From the NCBI GenBank assembly GCA_030744755.1, contig JASLPY010000001.1, forward strand, positions 62,001 to 126,000: 64,000 bases of DNA, in the 5' to 3' direction. A program made the translations under genes and the position numbers. Source of the stretch: Kiritimatiellia bacterium. GTDB taxonomy: Bacteria > Verrucomicrobiota > Kiritimatiellia > UBA8416 > JADHWI01. The notes below the pieces were generated by a model. It did no database searches and was not told the DNA's origin. It was given only the letters and a program-made list of their open reading frames with translations. Positions within the stretch are counted from its first letter, which is position 1. Every line of letters begins with the position of its first letter. This document shows, piece after piece, positions 9,244 to 16,960 of this stretch.

Positions 9244-9718
9244 TCTCAATCTCCTCGTGGCTGGGAGCATTTGACGTCCAGAACAGGGCGCGGCTCAGGA
9301 CGGCTTCGCCCTCCAGACAGTCTCTTTTCAAACACATTCCAGTTAGAGCGCTGCGCCTCTCGATGTCAAGGAATCGCTAACGTGAGCTTTCTGCGCTGCG
9401 CTCCGAAAGCAGGCGTTAGGCGCTAGGAGGCTAGGGGTTAGCGGGAATCGCCTTCCTGCAGAAGCCCTTTACTGTGTTGTAAGCCCTTCAAGACCGTGGG
9501 GTCGATTTGCGCTGTCTGGTGACCTAGCCACTAACGCCTTATGCTGTGGGGTAAGAAGAACCCGTCACTTCGGTATCAGCCTATTAACATTGATTCATAT
9601 CACAGCGCAGATGGCTCAACGTCATGTGAGGCGGCAAGAAGGATGCGGCATGCGTGCGTTATGAGGAAAGGCATACTTTGTGATTCCAGTCCCACTCTTC
9701 TTACTGCATAGTGTCCTT
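9244..9718. other. Intergenic region with a long hairpin and repeated GGCGTTAG words
   Basis: No convincing gene is present between the divergent GH123-like and methyltransferase genes. The region holds an interrupted hairpin at 9377-9419 and repeats the word GGCGTTAG on both strands (9412-9419 and, inverted, 9532-9539), each next to GGCTAGG. As the only spacer between two divergent genes it should contain promoters in both directions, but I could not identify a convincing -35/-10 pair. Confidence 0.6.
9377..9419. repeat. Interrupted inverted repeat (hairpin)
   Basis: CTAACG pairs with CGTTAG at the base and GCTTTC with GAAAGC at the top, with a three-base mismatch between them and a 13-base GC-rich loop. 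No T-tract follows, so it looks like a repeat element rather than an intrinsic terminator. Confidence 0.6.
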
Positions 9719-10414
9719 ATGACTTCAAAAACCCCATTCACGCTTCTGCTCCTATTCAGTGCCCTGTTTTACGCCGGTGCCCAGGAAACTTCCGTCAACC
9801 CCGGCATCAATAAGAAGTATCTTGATCCAGACTTGAACGTGGACGTGTGGATGAAGCGCTTCGAGGTCGAAAGCCGCGAAGTCTGCGCCGCCCAACCCGC
9901 CATCCTCTCGGCTTGTGGCATCAAGCCGGGCATGCATATCGCGGATATCGGCGCCGGCACGGGCTTATACACGCAGCCTTTTATCAATGCCACCGGCGAC
10001 TCGGGCTGGGTCTATGCCGTGGATATCAGCGCGCGTTTCCTGGAACACATCAACCGGCGAGCCCAATCCAATGATACCCGCAACGTCAGCACCGTGCTCT
10101 GCCCGGAAGATCACGTTGGCCTCCCGCGGGAAAGCCTTGACCTCGCATTTATCTGCGACACCTATCACCACTTTGAGTATCCGAAGGAAACCATGCGATC
10201 CATATTGCAGGCCCTGAAGCCCGGCGGCACCTTGATCGTAATCGACTTCGAACGCATCGAAGGGGTCACTCGCAAGTGGGTACTCAACCATATGCGGGCG
10301 GGCAAGGAAGTGTTCAAACAGGAAATCATCGAATCCGGCCTGACCTTTGTCGAAGAAGTCCATGTCAAGGGTTTGAAGGAAAACTACTGCCTTCGGTTTA
10401 CCAAATCCAATTAG
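9719..10414 (+). CDS. Exported class I SAM-dependent methyltransferase
   Basis: The product has 231 residues from the ATG at 9719. A GTG at 9680 with AAAGG eight bases upstream would add 13 residues. The N-terminus MTSKTPFTLLLLFSALFYAG followed by AQE looks like a cleavable signal peptide. The Rossmann fold then shows motif I in IADIGAGTG, motif II in VYAVDIS, a CPEDHVGLP segment, motif IV-like LAFICDTYHHF and LKPGGTLIVIDF. These place it with small-molecule or protein methyltransferases (methyltransf_11/25 type). The target is unknown. An exported SAM-dependent enzyme is odd because SAM is cytoplasmic; the N-terminus might instead act as a membrane anchor. It stands alone between two spacers. 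Confidence 0.82.
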   Translation: MTSKTPFTLLLLFSALFYAGAQETSVNPGINKKYLDPDLNVDVWMKRFEVESREVCAAQPAILSACGIKPGMHIADIGAGTGLYTQPFINATGDSGWVYAVDISARFLEHINRRAQSNDTRNVSTVLCPEDHVGLPRESLDLAFICDTYHHFEYPKETMRSILQALKPGGTLIVIDFERIEGVTRKWVLNHMRAGKEVFKQEIIESGLTFVEEVHVKGLKENYCLRFTKSN

Positions 10415-10749
10415 CCGAGGAGCCGAAGCCCCCACCACCTGGATCAAACCACGGTCTTTGGCCATTACCCGGGGTGTAGAAATGAAGGGCCCTAGTCCGT
10501 ACTGGCGCCAAGTTCATGACATCTCCATCCCTCCCATCCTGTAGATTCTGTAGATCCTGTCAAAAGAAACTCCCACACCCGCGCCCATCTGCGGTCAACA
10601 TGGCTAACTGCGGGAAAAGCTCAATACCCTGTGAAGTAGACATGTATCTATGGCTATGCGAAGCTGTTTGAGGAGACGGGGATCGATGTGTCGGGTGAAT
10701 CCGGGTGAGGTCACATGAGCAGGCTTCTCACCAGGGTGGAGAGCAAAGG
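10415..10749. other. Intergenic region with tandem 9-base repeats and a possible coding scrap
   Basis: No intact gene is visible. At 10536-10562 three near-identical nine-base units (ATCCTGTAG, ATTCTGTAG, ATCCTGTCA) stand in tandem. Just before the next gene (about 10643-10708) a short open stretch reads YGYAKLFEETGIDVSGESG and then stops, which may be the tail of a decayed gene; it is too short to identify. Confidence 0.45.
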
Positions 10750-11364
10750 ATGGAGCCAGTGAGCCACTATGCAGGGGAATACGATGAGCGATCTTTCTGG
10801 GAGAAAGTCCGGCGCTTTGCCCTGAAAGCCGGTAAGCAAGTCATCAGAGAGGCAATGGTTCTCTACTACTGCCTAAGGGATCCGGACACCCCCGGCCGTG
10901 CCAAAGTGATTATCATGGGAGCGCTGGGATATTTCATTCTGCCGTTTGATTTCATCCCTGACCTCATCCCGTCCGCCGGCTTCACTGATGACCTGGCGGT
11001 ACTTGTTATCGCCACGAAGACTGTTCTGGCATATGTAAAACCGGAACACAGGGCACGGGCAAACGAACTTCTTGAATGGGAGTGGCAGAAACAGCATGCG
11101 GGTACGGCAAGAGAAAACGGGGGCCGAAAAGGGGGGCCGAGGGTAAGCCGCCCGGGGACGGAAGAATACCATCGGGGCATCCTTAATATGAAAGGCAGGA
11201 TAACCCACATTTCACTTCGTGAACGGTACAGGGAACTGGCTCACAAGTACCATCCGGACAAGGTCCAGAACCTCGGGGTTGAGTTTCAGAAGATGGCAGA
11301 GCAGAAATTCAAGGATATCAACGAGGCCTACGAGTACCTGAATGCGAAGTACGGGCAAGCGTGA
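10750..11364 (+). CDS. DUF1232 (YkvA-like) membrane domain fused to a C-terminal J domain
   Basis: I chose the ATG at 10750 (204 residues), preceded by GGTGGAG. Residues about 45-110 form a DUF1232/YkvA-like domain with the hallmark GYFILPFDFIPDLIP and a following TDDLAVL; in that family the short hydrophobic hairpin associates with the membrane. A basic, Gly-rich linker (about 118-142) leads to a C-terminal J domain (about 145-204) with LRERYRELAHKYHPDK and FKDINEAYEYL. The HPD triad is intact, so it could stimulate the ATPase of an Hsp70 such as DnaK. This layout suggests a co-chaperone tethered at the membrane. The dedicated DnaJ is encoded separately at 44103-45281. Confidence 0.82.
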   Translation: MEPVSHYAGEYDERSFWEKVRRFALKAGKQVIREAMVLYYCLRDPDTPGRAKVIIMGALGYFILPFDFIPDLIPSAGFTDDLAVLVIATKTVLAYVKPEHRARANELLEWEWQKQHAGTARENGGRKGGPRVSRPGTEEYHRGILNMKGRITHISLRERYRELAHKYHPDKVQNLGVEFQKMAEQKFKDINEAYEYLNAKYGQA

Positions 11365-11407
11365 ACGTGGCGCTGCCTGGCGGGTTACCAGTTAAGGTGG
11401 AATAACA

Positions 11408-11434
11408 GGTTGTTTGGATATGAACCCTTTTTTT
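11408..11434 (+). terminator. Weak terminator-like hairpin with T7 tract
   Basis: A short GGTT/AACC stem is followed by C and seven T residues, 43 bases after the DUF1232/J-domain gene ends and before trkA. The stem is only four pairs, so function as an intrinsic terminator is doubtful. Confidence 0.3.
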
Positions 11435-11502
11435 AGATTGCAAGCGGGGCGATTCTGTTTCACGGTTCAGGGGTATTGCGAATCAGCAGGAGAAGAGAGA
11501 GC

Positions 11503-12849
11503 GTGCGAATACTGATTGTTGGAGCGGGCAACACCGGCCGGAACCTTGCCACTAAACTCTGCCAGATGCATCACGACATCGTGGTGGTGGACCCGAACCA
11601 GACCCGGTTGGACAAGCTGGAGGGCGAGGCCGATCTGCTGACCATCTGCGGCAGCGGCTGCTCCCCCGCCATCCTGGCCAAGGCCGAGATATCCAAAGCC
11701 GACCTGATGATCGCGGTCAGCAACCGTGACGAAATCAACATCCTCGCCTGCCAAATAGCCCATGCCGCCAAGGTGAAGCACAAGGTGGCGCGCATTTCGG
11801 ACACTTCCCTCTCCCGGACCGACTGGCTCGACTGGCAGCAACTGGGCGTCGACCTGATGATCAGCCACAAGGAAGAGACCGCCAACGAGATCGCCCAGAT
11901 CGTCCAGAATCCCGGCGCACTGGAGATCATCGAGCTACTCGACGGGCGCATCAAGGTGGTGGGCATACGTGTCGACGAACGCAGTCGCCTGCTGGGTGGC
12001 ACCCTGATGGATATCCACGAGGCCGATCTCTTCGGACGGCTCCGCTTCATTGCGGTCATGCGCAACGAGGAGCTGCTGGTACCGCGCGGCGACACCCGCT
12101 TCATGGTGGGCGACGACATCTACGTGGCGCTACGTCCGGCCGACCTCCCTGCCATGCTGGCGTGGGCCTACCCCCAGAAGCCCTCCTACGGCAAGGTGGT
12201 CATCGCCGGCGGAGGCGACATGGGCATGGAACTCGCCCGCAATCTCGACGCCAGCTCGCTCAGCACCACCCTGCTGGAACAGGATTCCGCCCGCGCCGAC
12301 TTCTGCGCCAGCGAGCTGAACAAGGTGCTGGTACTCAACGGGGATGCCTCGGACCAGGAGACCCTCGCCAACGCCGGCATCGGGCACGACACCGCCTTTA
12401 TCGCCATCACCGGCGACGAAGAGCTCAACATCGTCAGCTGCATCCTGGCCAACAAACTGGGGGCCGGATTCACGCTGGCACAGGTCACCAAACCCGAATA
12501 TGTTCCCATCATCAAGACCCTCAGTCTGCTCGACCGCGTGGTGAGTCCTCACCTCTCCATGATCAACGCTATTCTTCATTTCGTCCGCGGGCGCAACGTC
12601 AAGTCCGCCGCCCTGCTGCACAAGCTTCCCGGCGAACTGCTCCAGATCGACGTACCGGCAAAGCATCGCTGGATCGGCAGATCGATCCGCGACATCAAGG
12701 CCCCGAAAGGGGCGCTTATTGTCACGGCACTGCGGGACGGCAAGATACATGTCCCCACCGGCGAGTATCAGATCTCCGCCAGCGACCAATTGGTGATCTT
12801 CTGCAAACCCGAGACCGTCGAACGCATCGAAAAAGCCTTCCATCGTTAA
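11503..12849 (+). CDS. trkA: Trk potassium uptake regulator TrkA
   Basis: From the GTG at 11503 (AGGAG upstream) the product has 448 residues, the usual TrkA length. It contains two RCK units. The first opens with RILIVGAGNTGRNLA, an NAD-binding GxGxxG motif, and the second with KVVIAGGGDMGMELA near residue 229. Each is followed by a TrkA-C domain; the last ends TGEYQISASDQLVIFCKPE. TrkA is a cytoplasmic ring protein that gates the K+ channel TrkH in response to nucleotides. The TrkH gene follows nine bases later, so the two form an operon. An in-frame TTG at 11476 would add nine residues but is less likely. Confidence 0.95.
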   Translation: MRILIVGAGNTGRNLATKLCQMHHDIVVVDPNQTRLDKLEGEADLLTICGSGCSPAILAKAEISKADLMIAVSNRDEINILACQIAHAAKVKHKVARISDTSLSRTDWLDWQQLGVDLMISHKEETANEIAQIVQNPGALEIIELLDGRIKVVGIRVDERSRLLGGTLMDIHEADLFGRLRFIAVMRNEELLVPRGDTRFMVGDDIYVALRPADLPAMLAWAYPQKPSYGKVVIAGGGDMGMELARNLDASSLSTTLLEQDSARADFCASELNKVLVLNGDASDQETLANAGIGHDTAFIAITGDEELNIVSCILANKLGAGFTLAQVTKPEYVPIIKTLSLLDRVVSPHLSMINAILHFVRGRNVKSAALLHKLPGELLQIDVPAKHRWIGRSIRDIKAPKGALIVTALRDGKIHVPTGEYQISASDQLVIFCKPETVERIEKAFHR

Positions 12850-12858
12850 AGGTCCCCT

Positions 12859-14307
12859 ATGAATCCCCGTCCTGTCCTCTATCTGATCTCCTTCATGCTC
12901 ATCGTGCTTGGTGCGGCCATCGGGCTCTGCACGGGCGTAGCCTGGGGCATGGATGATACCGGAGCCGGGCTCTGGGGCATGGCTGCCGCCGCCGCCGTCG
13001 TGGTGGTCAGCGGCACCATCATGCTGCTGCTGACCCGTGGGCCGGTTACTCTCTCACGCAAGGACGGTTTTGCGATCGTCACCTTCGGATGGGTGGCGGC
13101 GGCGCTCTTCGGGGCCCTTCCCTATCTTTTTACCGGCGTCATCACCGACCCCGTCGCGGCGATTTTCGAGACCATGTCCGGATTCACCACCACCGGGGCC
13201 TCGGTGCTGACCGATCTGGAGTCGCTGCCGCGCGGGCTGATGTTCTGGCGCGCCATGACCCACTTCTTTGGTGGGATGGGTGTGCTGGTGCTTTGTGTGG
13301 CCATCCTCCCCTTCCTGGGCGTCGGCGGCATGCAGATCTACCGCGCCGAAATGCCGGGGCCCTCCAAGGATCGCCTCACACCCCGCATCGCAACAACCGC
13401 GAAGCTGCTCTGGGGCGTCTATGTGATGATGTGCCTCACCGAAGCCGTGCTGCTGCGATTCGGCGGCATGGACTGGTACGACTCCTTCTGCCACACCTTC
13501 GCCACCATGGCCACCGGCGGATTCTCCACCCGCACGGCCAGTGTCGCCGCCTTCGACAGCGTCTATATCGAAGTGGTCATTACCATCTTCATGTTTCTGG
13601 CGGGAGCCAATTTTGCGCTCAACTACCGACTGCTGAGGGGCCAGCCCATCGCCTACTTCCGCGACCCGGAGTTCCGCTTCTACCTGGGCACCTGGCTGCT
13701 GGCCTGCCTGCTGATCACGGTGAATATCCACGGGGCCAACTACGCCACCTGGGGCAGTTCGCTGCGTGCCGCCTTCTTCCAGGCCACCTCGGTCATGACC
13801 ACCACCGGGTTCGTTACGGCCGACTTCGACCTCTGGCCTAGTGCCTCCAAGGTGGTGATGATCCTGCTGATGTTCGTCGGTGGCTGCGCGGGCTCCACCG
13901 GTGGCGGCATCAAGAACATCCGCATCCTGCTGCTGCTCAAGAAAACGGTCAAGGAGATCCGCCTCTTCATGCAGCCCAAGGCCGTGCTCAGTATCAAGTT
14001 GGGCGGCAAGCCCGTGCCCGCCACGGCGGTATCCAACGTGGCCGCCTTCTTCATCGTCTTCGTGCTGATCTTCGCCCTCGGCACCCTGGTGATGACTTTC
14101 TATACGCCGGATCTGCAGACCGCCCTCTCGTCGGTGATTGCCACCCTCGGCAACATCGGGCCAGGATTGGGCGGCGTCGGCGCCATCCAGAACTATGCCG
14201 ACATCCCCGCGCCCGGCAAGGGATGCCTCACGCTATTCATGCTCCTGGGCCGGCTCGAACTCTACACCGTCTTCATTGTTCTGCTCCCCAGCTTCTGGCA
14301 CAAATAG
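12859..14307 (+). CDS. trkH: Trk potassium uptake channel subunit TrkH
   Basis: This 482-residue multi-pass membrane protein has the four repeated pore segments of the SKT family. Examples are MSGFTTTGASVLTD, ATMATGGFSTRT, TSVMTTTGFVTADF and the last pore region LGNIGPGLGGVG, where the conserved glycines form the K+ selectivity filter. It imports K+ and pairs with TrkA encoded just upstream. Length and all pore elements are normal for TrkH. The ATG at 12859 lies nine bases after the trkA stop, within a CCCCT-rich junction, so translation is probably coupled. Confidence 0.95.
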   Translation: MNPRPVLYLISFMLIVLGAAIGLCTGVAWGMDDTGAGLWGMAAAAAVVVVSGTIMLLLTRGPVTLSRKDGFAIVTFGWVAAALFGALPYLFTGVITDPVAAIFETMSGFTTTGASVLTDLESLPRGLMFWRAMTHFFGGMGVLVLCVAILPFLGVGGMQIYRAEMPGPSKDRLTPRIATTAKLLWGVYVMMCLTEAVLLRFGGMDWYDSFCHTFATMATGGFSTRTASVAAFDSVYIEVVITIFMFLAGANFALNYRLLRGQPIAYFRDPEFRFYLGTWLLACLLITVNIHGANYATWGSSLRAAFFQATSVMTTTGFVTADFDLWPSASKVVMILLMFVGGCAGSTGGGIKNIRILLLLKKTVKEIRLFMQPKAVLSIKLGGKPVPATAVSNVAAFFIVFVLIFALGTLVMTFYTPDLQTALSSVIATLGNIGPGLGGVGAIQNYADIPAPGKGCLTLFMLLGRLELYTVFIVLLPSFWHK

Positions 14308-14322
14308 CCCCATAACGGTGGT

Positions 14323-14343
14323 GGGCTCCAATGAGTTGAGCCC
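14323..14343. terminator. Hairpin between convergent trkH and sulfatase genes
   Basis: GGGCTC and GAGCCC form a perfect six-base-pair stem with a nine-base loop, 15 bases after trkH and 25 bases before the end of the convergent sulfatase gene. No T-tract follows on either strand, so a role as bidirectional terminator is only suggested by position. Confidence 0.35.
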
Positions 14344-14368
14344 GAGTCGCTCTCCACATGCTATTGAG

Positions 14369-15769
14369 TCAATAATCCTTACCGTTCAGGCTCCGGGCTA
14401 CGGAAGCCAGCCATTTTTCAAGCTCCGCCCCCATTGTTTTAACGCGATCCGGGTTACCAGCAGCAAGATTCTGTTTCTCCATCGGGTCAGCAGCGAGATC
14501 GTACAATTCGATGCGTGGTGTGCCGGCTTTCTTGCCCCCGACACGATGCAGTTTCCAGGGCCAGTTCAGCCAGGCGGAATGACCGGAAAAACGATCCTCG
14601 GCATAGTTTCCCTTAATCTTTCCAGCATCCAGGCGCAGTCGCGACTTGTTTTTGCTTTCGTCCCCGGCAGCCTGGGCCTTGAGCAATTCGGCCATCCACG
14701 CGGCGCTGGGTGTGCTGATGCCGCCGGCGGGATAGTCCCAGAAACCCATACCACCCGGGCGCTCGATCATCGTTTCCCCGTTTATCAGGGGCAAGAGGCT
14801 GATGCCGTCCAGCCTGGCTTGCTTCTCTACAGCGACATCCGTAATCGCCAGCAGTGTTGGATAGATATCGGATGTATTGGCCGGCAATGCGCTTGACCTT
14901 GCTTTAGGGATCCGGGCCGGCCACTCGATGATCCCGGGAACTCTCAGGCCACCCTCGTAGATGGAGCCCTTCTTGCCACGGCCACCGCTACTGGCAGTCT
15001 TGAGCCCGCCATTGTCGGAGCAGTACCAGAAGAGAGTGTTCTCGTGGATCTTCAGATCGCGCAGCGCCGCACGCAACTTGCCGACCGCCCGATCAAGACC
15101 GGTGATCTCGCCCTGCCAGTGGCCCTTGTTCCCGTAGTGCGCCAGGTCCTCGGCAACGGCCCGATGCGGACTATGCGGCGAGCCGAACCAGACCACTGCA
15201 AGAAAGGGCTTCGAAGCTTTGGCCTGCTTGCCGATGAATTCGATGGCGGCATCGGCGGCGATGATCGAGCTTTCCCCCTTCAGTTGCACCGCTTTTCCTT
15301 CGCGGCTGAGAATCGGATCGTTGTCATAGAAATTCGGCGCCGACAGCCAGTGATCGAAACCGCTGCTGCCCGGATTCACCGGGCTACCTGTGCGTACCGA
15401 GCCCAAATGCCATTTGCCGAAATGTCCGGTGACGTAGCCCTTTGTCTTGAGTGCCTCGGCGATAGTTGTTTCCTGGGGCCGCAGCGCATGGCCCCATTTG
15501 AAACAGGCAAAGCGGTTGGGATGGCGACCGGTCATCACCGAGCCGCGGGTTGGTGTGCATACCGGTGCCGCGGCATAGAAACGGTCGAAGCGCAGACCCG
15601 CCTTTGACATGGCATCCAGGTGTGGGGTCTTCAACTCAGGATGCCCGTTGTAGGCAGTATCGCCCCAGCCCTGATCGTCGGCCATACAAAGAATTATGTT
15701 CGGCGTCTCTGCCTGCAACAGGCTTGTCACCGTCAGCAGTACCACAATAGTCAAAACCCATCGTTTCAT
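14369..15769 (-). CDS. Exported sulfatase (type I, formylglycine-dependent)
   Basis: The ATG at 15769 has GGAGG seven bases upstream and gives 466 residues with a signal peptide (1-20). The sulfatase fold is clear: TPNIILCMADDQGWGD (22-37) supplies the metal-binding Asp pair, and VCTPTRGSVMTGRHPNR carries Cys71, to be matured to formylglycine (C-x-P-x-R). Later come GHFGKWHLG and the second metal-site segment YCSDNGG. It hydrolyses sulfate esters, probably on a polysaccharide, in the periplasm. Maturation needs a formylglycine-generating enzyme or an anaerobic maturase; neither is in the window. Nothing about the neighbours (trkH, an EamA transporter) fixes the substrate. Confidence 0.93.
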   Translation of the reverse strand: MKRWVLTIVVLLTVTSLLQAETPNIILCMADDQGWGDTAYNGHPELKTPHLDAMSKAGLRFDRFYAAAPVCTPTRGSVMTGRHPNRFACFKWGHALRPQETTIAEALKTKGYVTGHFGKWHLGSVRTGSPVNPGSSGFDHWLSAPNFYDNDPILSREGKAVQLKGESSIIAADAAIEFIGKQAKASKPFLAVVWFGSPHSPHRAVAEDLAHYGNKGHWQGEITGLDRAVGKLRAALRDLKIHENTLFWYCSDNGGLKTASSGGRGKKGSIYEGGLRVPGIIEWPARIPKARSSALPANTSDIYPTLLAITDVAVEKQARLDGISLLPLINGETMIERPGGMGFWDYPAGGISTPSAAWMAELLKAQAAGDESKNKSRLRLDAGKIKGNYAEDRFSGHSAWLNWPWKLHRVGGKKAGTPRIELYDLAADPMEKQNLAAGNPDRVKTMGAELEKWLASVARSLNGKDY

Positions 15770-15896
15770 GCTAATCCTCCACTTAATCCCAGTCTTAAAC
15801 GGCACTCTTACTCGACTCGCTTACTCAATCCAAGTTCTCGAACGCTGACCGAACAAGACCCATTCTTGTCTATCCCGACCGTTCATTGCCTCCGGA

Positions 15897-16778
15897 CTAC
15901 CCCAGGGCGATCATTACGACGCCGACGAATGCTACCAGTACGCCGGCCATCCTGCGCATCGTCAGGGGTTCCCTGAGAAAAACAGCGGACAGAACAATTA
16001 TCCAGACAACGCTCGTCTGGTTGAGAATAGCCGCCACCGAGGCGTCCGCATACTTAAAACCGGCAAGCCACATTAGCATTGCCAGGTAGGCGCCCAGAAT
16101 ACTTCCGGCTATCATGGGTACCCAGGGCAAGGGCTGTCGAAAAAAGGCGATCTCAGTAGCCAGCCGTCCGCGAACAGCCACGTAGACAAGGGCGCCCATT
16201 ACTCCCCCTGCGAGTCTAATTTCACAGACATGCAATACGGGATAGGCCTCGGTCAGGGGCTTGATCATCACAATGGCCGTGGCCATAAGCCCCACGGCCG
16301 CAACGCCGATCAAGGCGCCGGTTCGAAGCTCCCTCTTGCTTTTGTGGTTCTGTGGGCGCTCGAAGCCGACAAGGATAATCCCGGCCAGGATTAATACGAA
16401 TCCCCCAAAGCGCAACCATGTCATCCGTTCGGACAGAAAGAGCATGGACAGAACGAGGACAAACGGACTGTAAAGGCAACTGATGATCGCAGACCGCCCG
16501 GCCCCCAGCAGATTCAGGCACCGAAGAAACATGCCGTCCGCCAGCGTGATCCCAAGAACTCCGCTGAGAATCAGGAGAGCGTACTCCCTGGCCGAAAAAT
16601 CGGGCCAGTTCAGTCCCGCAACGAGGGGGATGGTCGGAATCAGCAGAAGGAAGACAAGACTGTTCTTGAAAAGATTAAGGCTGAATGCCGGAACCAGTTC
16701 TCCAGCCTTCTTGAGAAAAAGGACAGCCAACGCCCAGAGAAAAGCGCAGCCCAACGCGTAGAATTCGCCAATACCCAT
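15897..16778 (-). CDS. EamA/DMT-family transporter
   Basis: The 293-residue protein is almost entirely hydrophobic, with ten predicted membrane helices arranged as two EamA repeats. The first repeat starts at ALGCAFLWALAVLFLKKAGE and the second after LRTGALIGVAAVGLMATA; each contains the usual loop with a basic residue (LSERMTW, LREPLTM). DMT-family proteins export or import small metabolites such as amino acids or drugs; the cargo cannot be told. Length is typical (about 290-300). It is transcribed away from the toroid-like gene at 16961 and does not overlap its neighbours. Confidence 0.88.
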   Translation of the reverse strand: MGIGEFYALGCAFLWALAVLFLKKAGELVPAFSLNLFKNSLVFLLLIPTIPLVAGLNWPDFSAREYALLILSGVLGITLADGMFLRCLNLLGAGRSAIISCLYSPFVLVLSMLFLSERMTWLRFGGFVLILAGIILVGFERPQNHKSKRELRTGALIGVAAVGLMATAIVMIKPLTEAYPVLHVCEIRLAGGVMGALVYVAVRGRLATEIAFFRQPLPWVPMIAGSILGAYLAMLMWLAGFKYADASVAAILNQTSVVWIIVLSAVFLREPLTMRRMAGVLVAFVGVVMIALG

Positions 16779-16960
16779 GTGGCGTCCTTACATTACCTCG
16801 AATCATCTCACCCGCCAACTTGACGCAACGTCTCAAACCGGTATCTGCCGATAGGATGGACGCACAATACGGCATCAGGCCCAGATCTGCAAATCTCAAG
16901 GGCTTTTGTTCGGCAGCGGCGTGGGATATGCTGATGACGTGTTACGTACGGGGTATCAAT

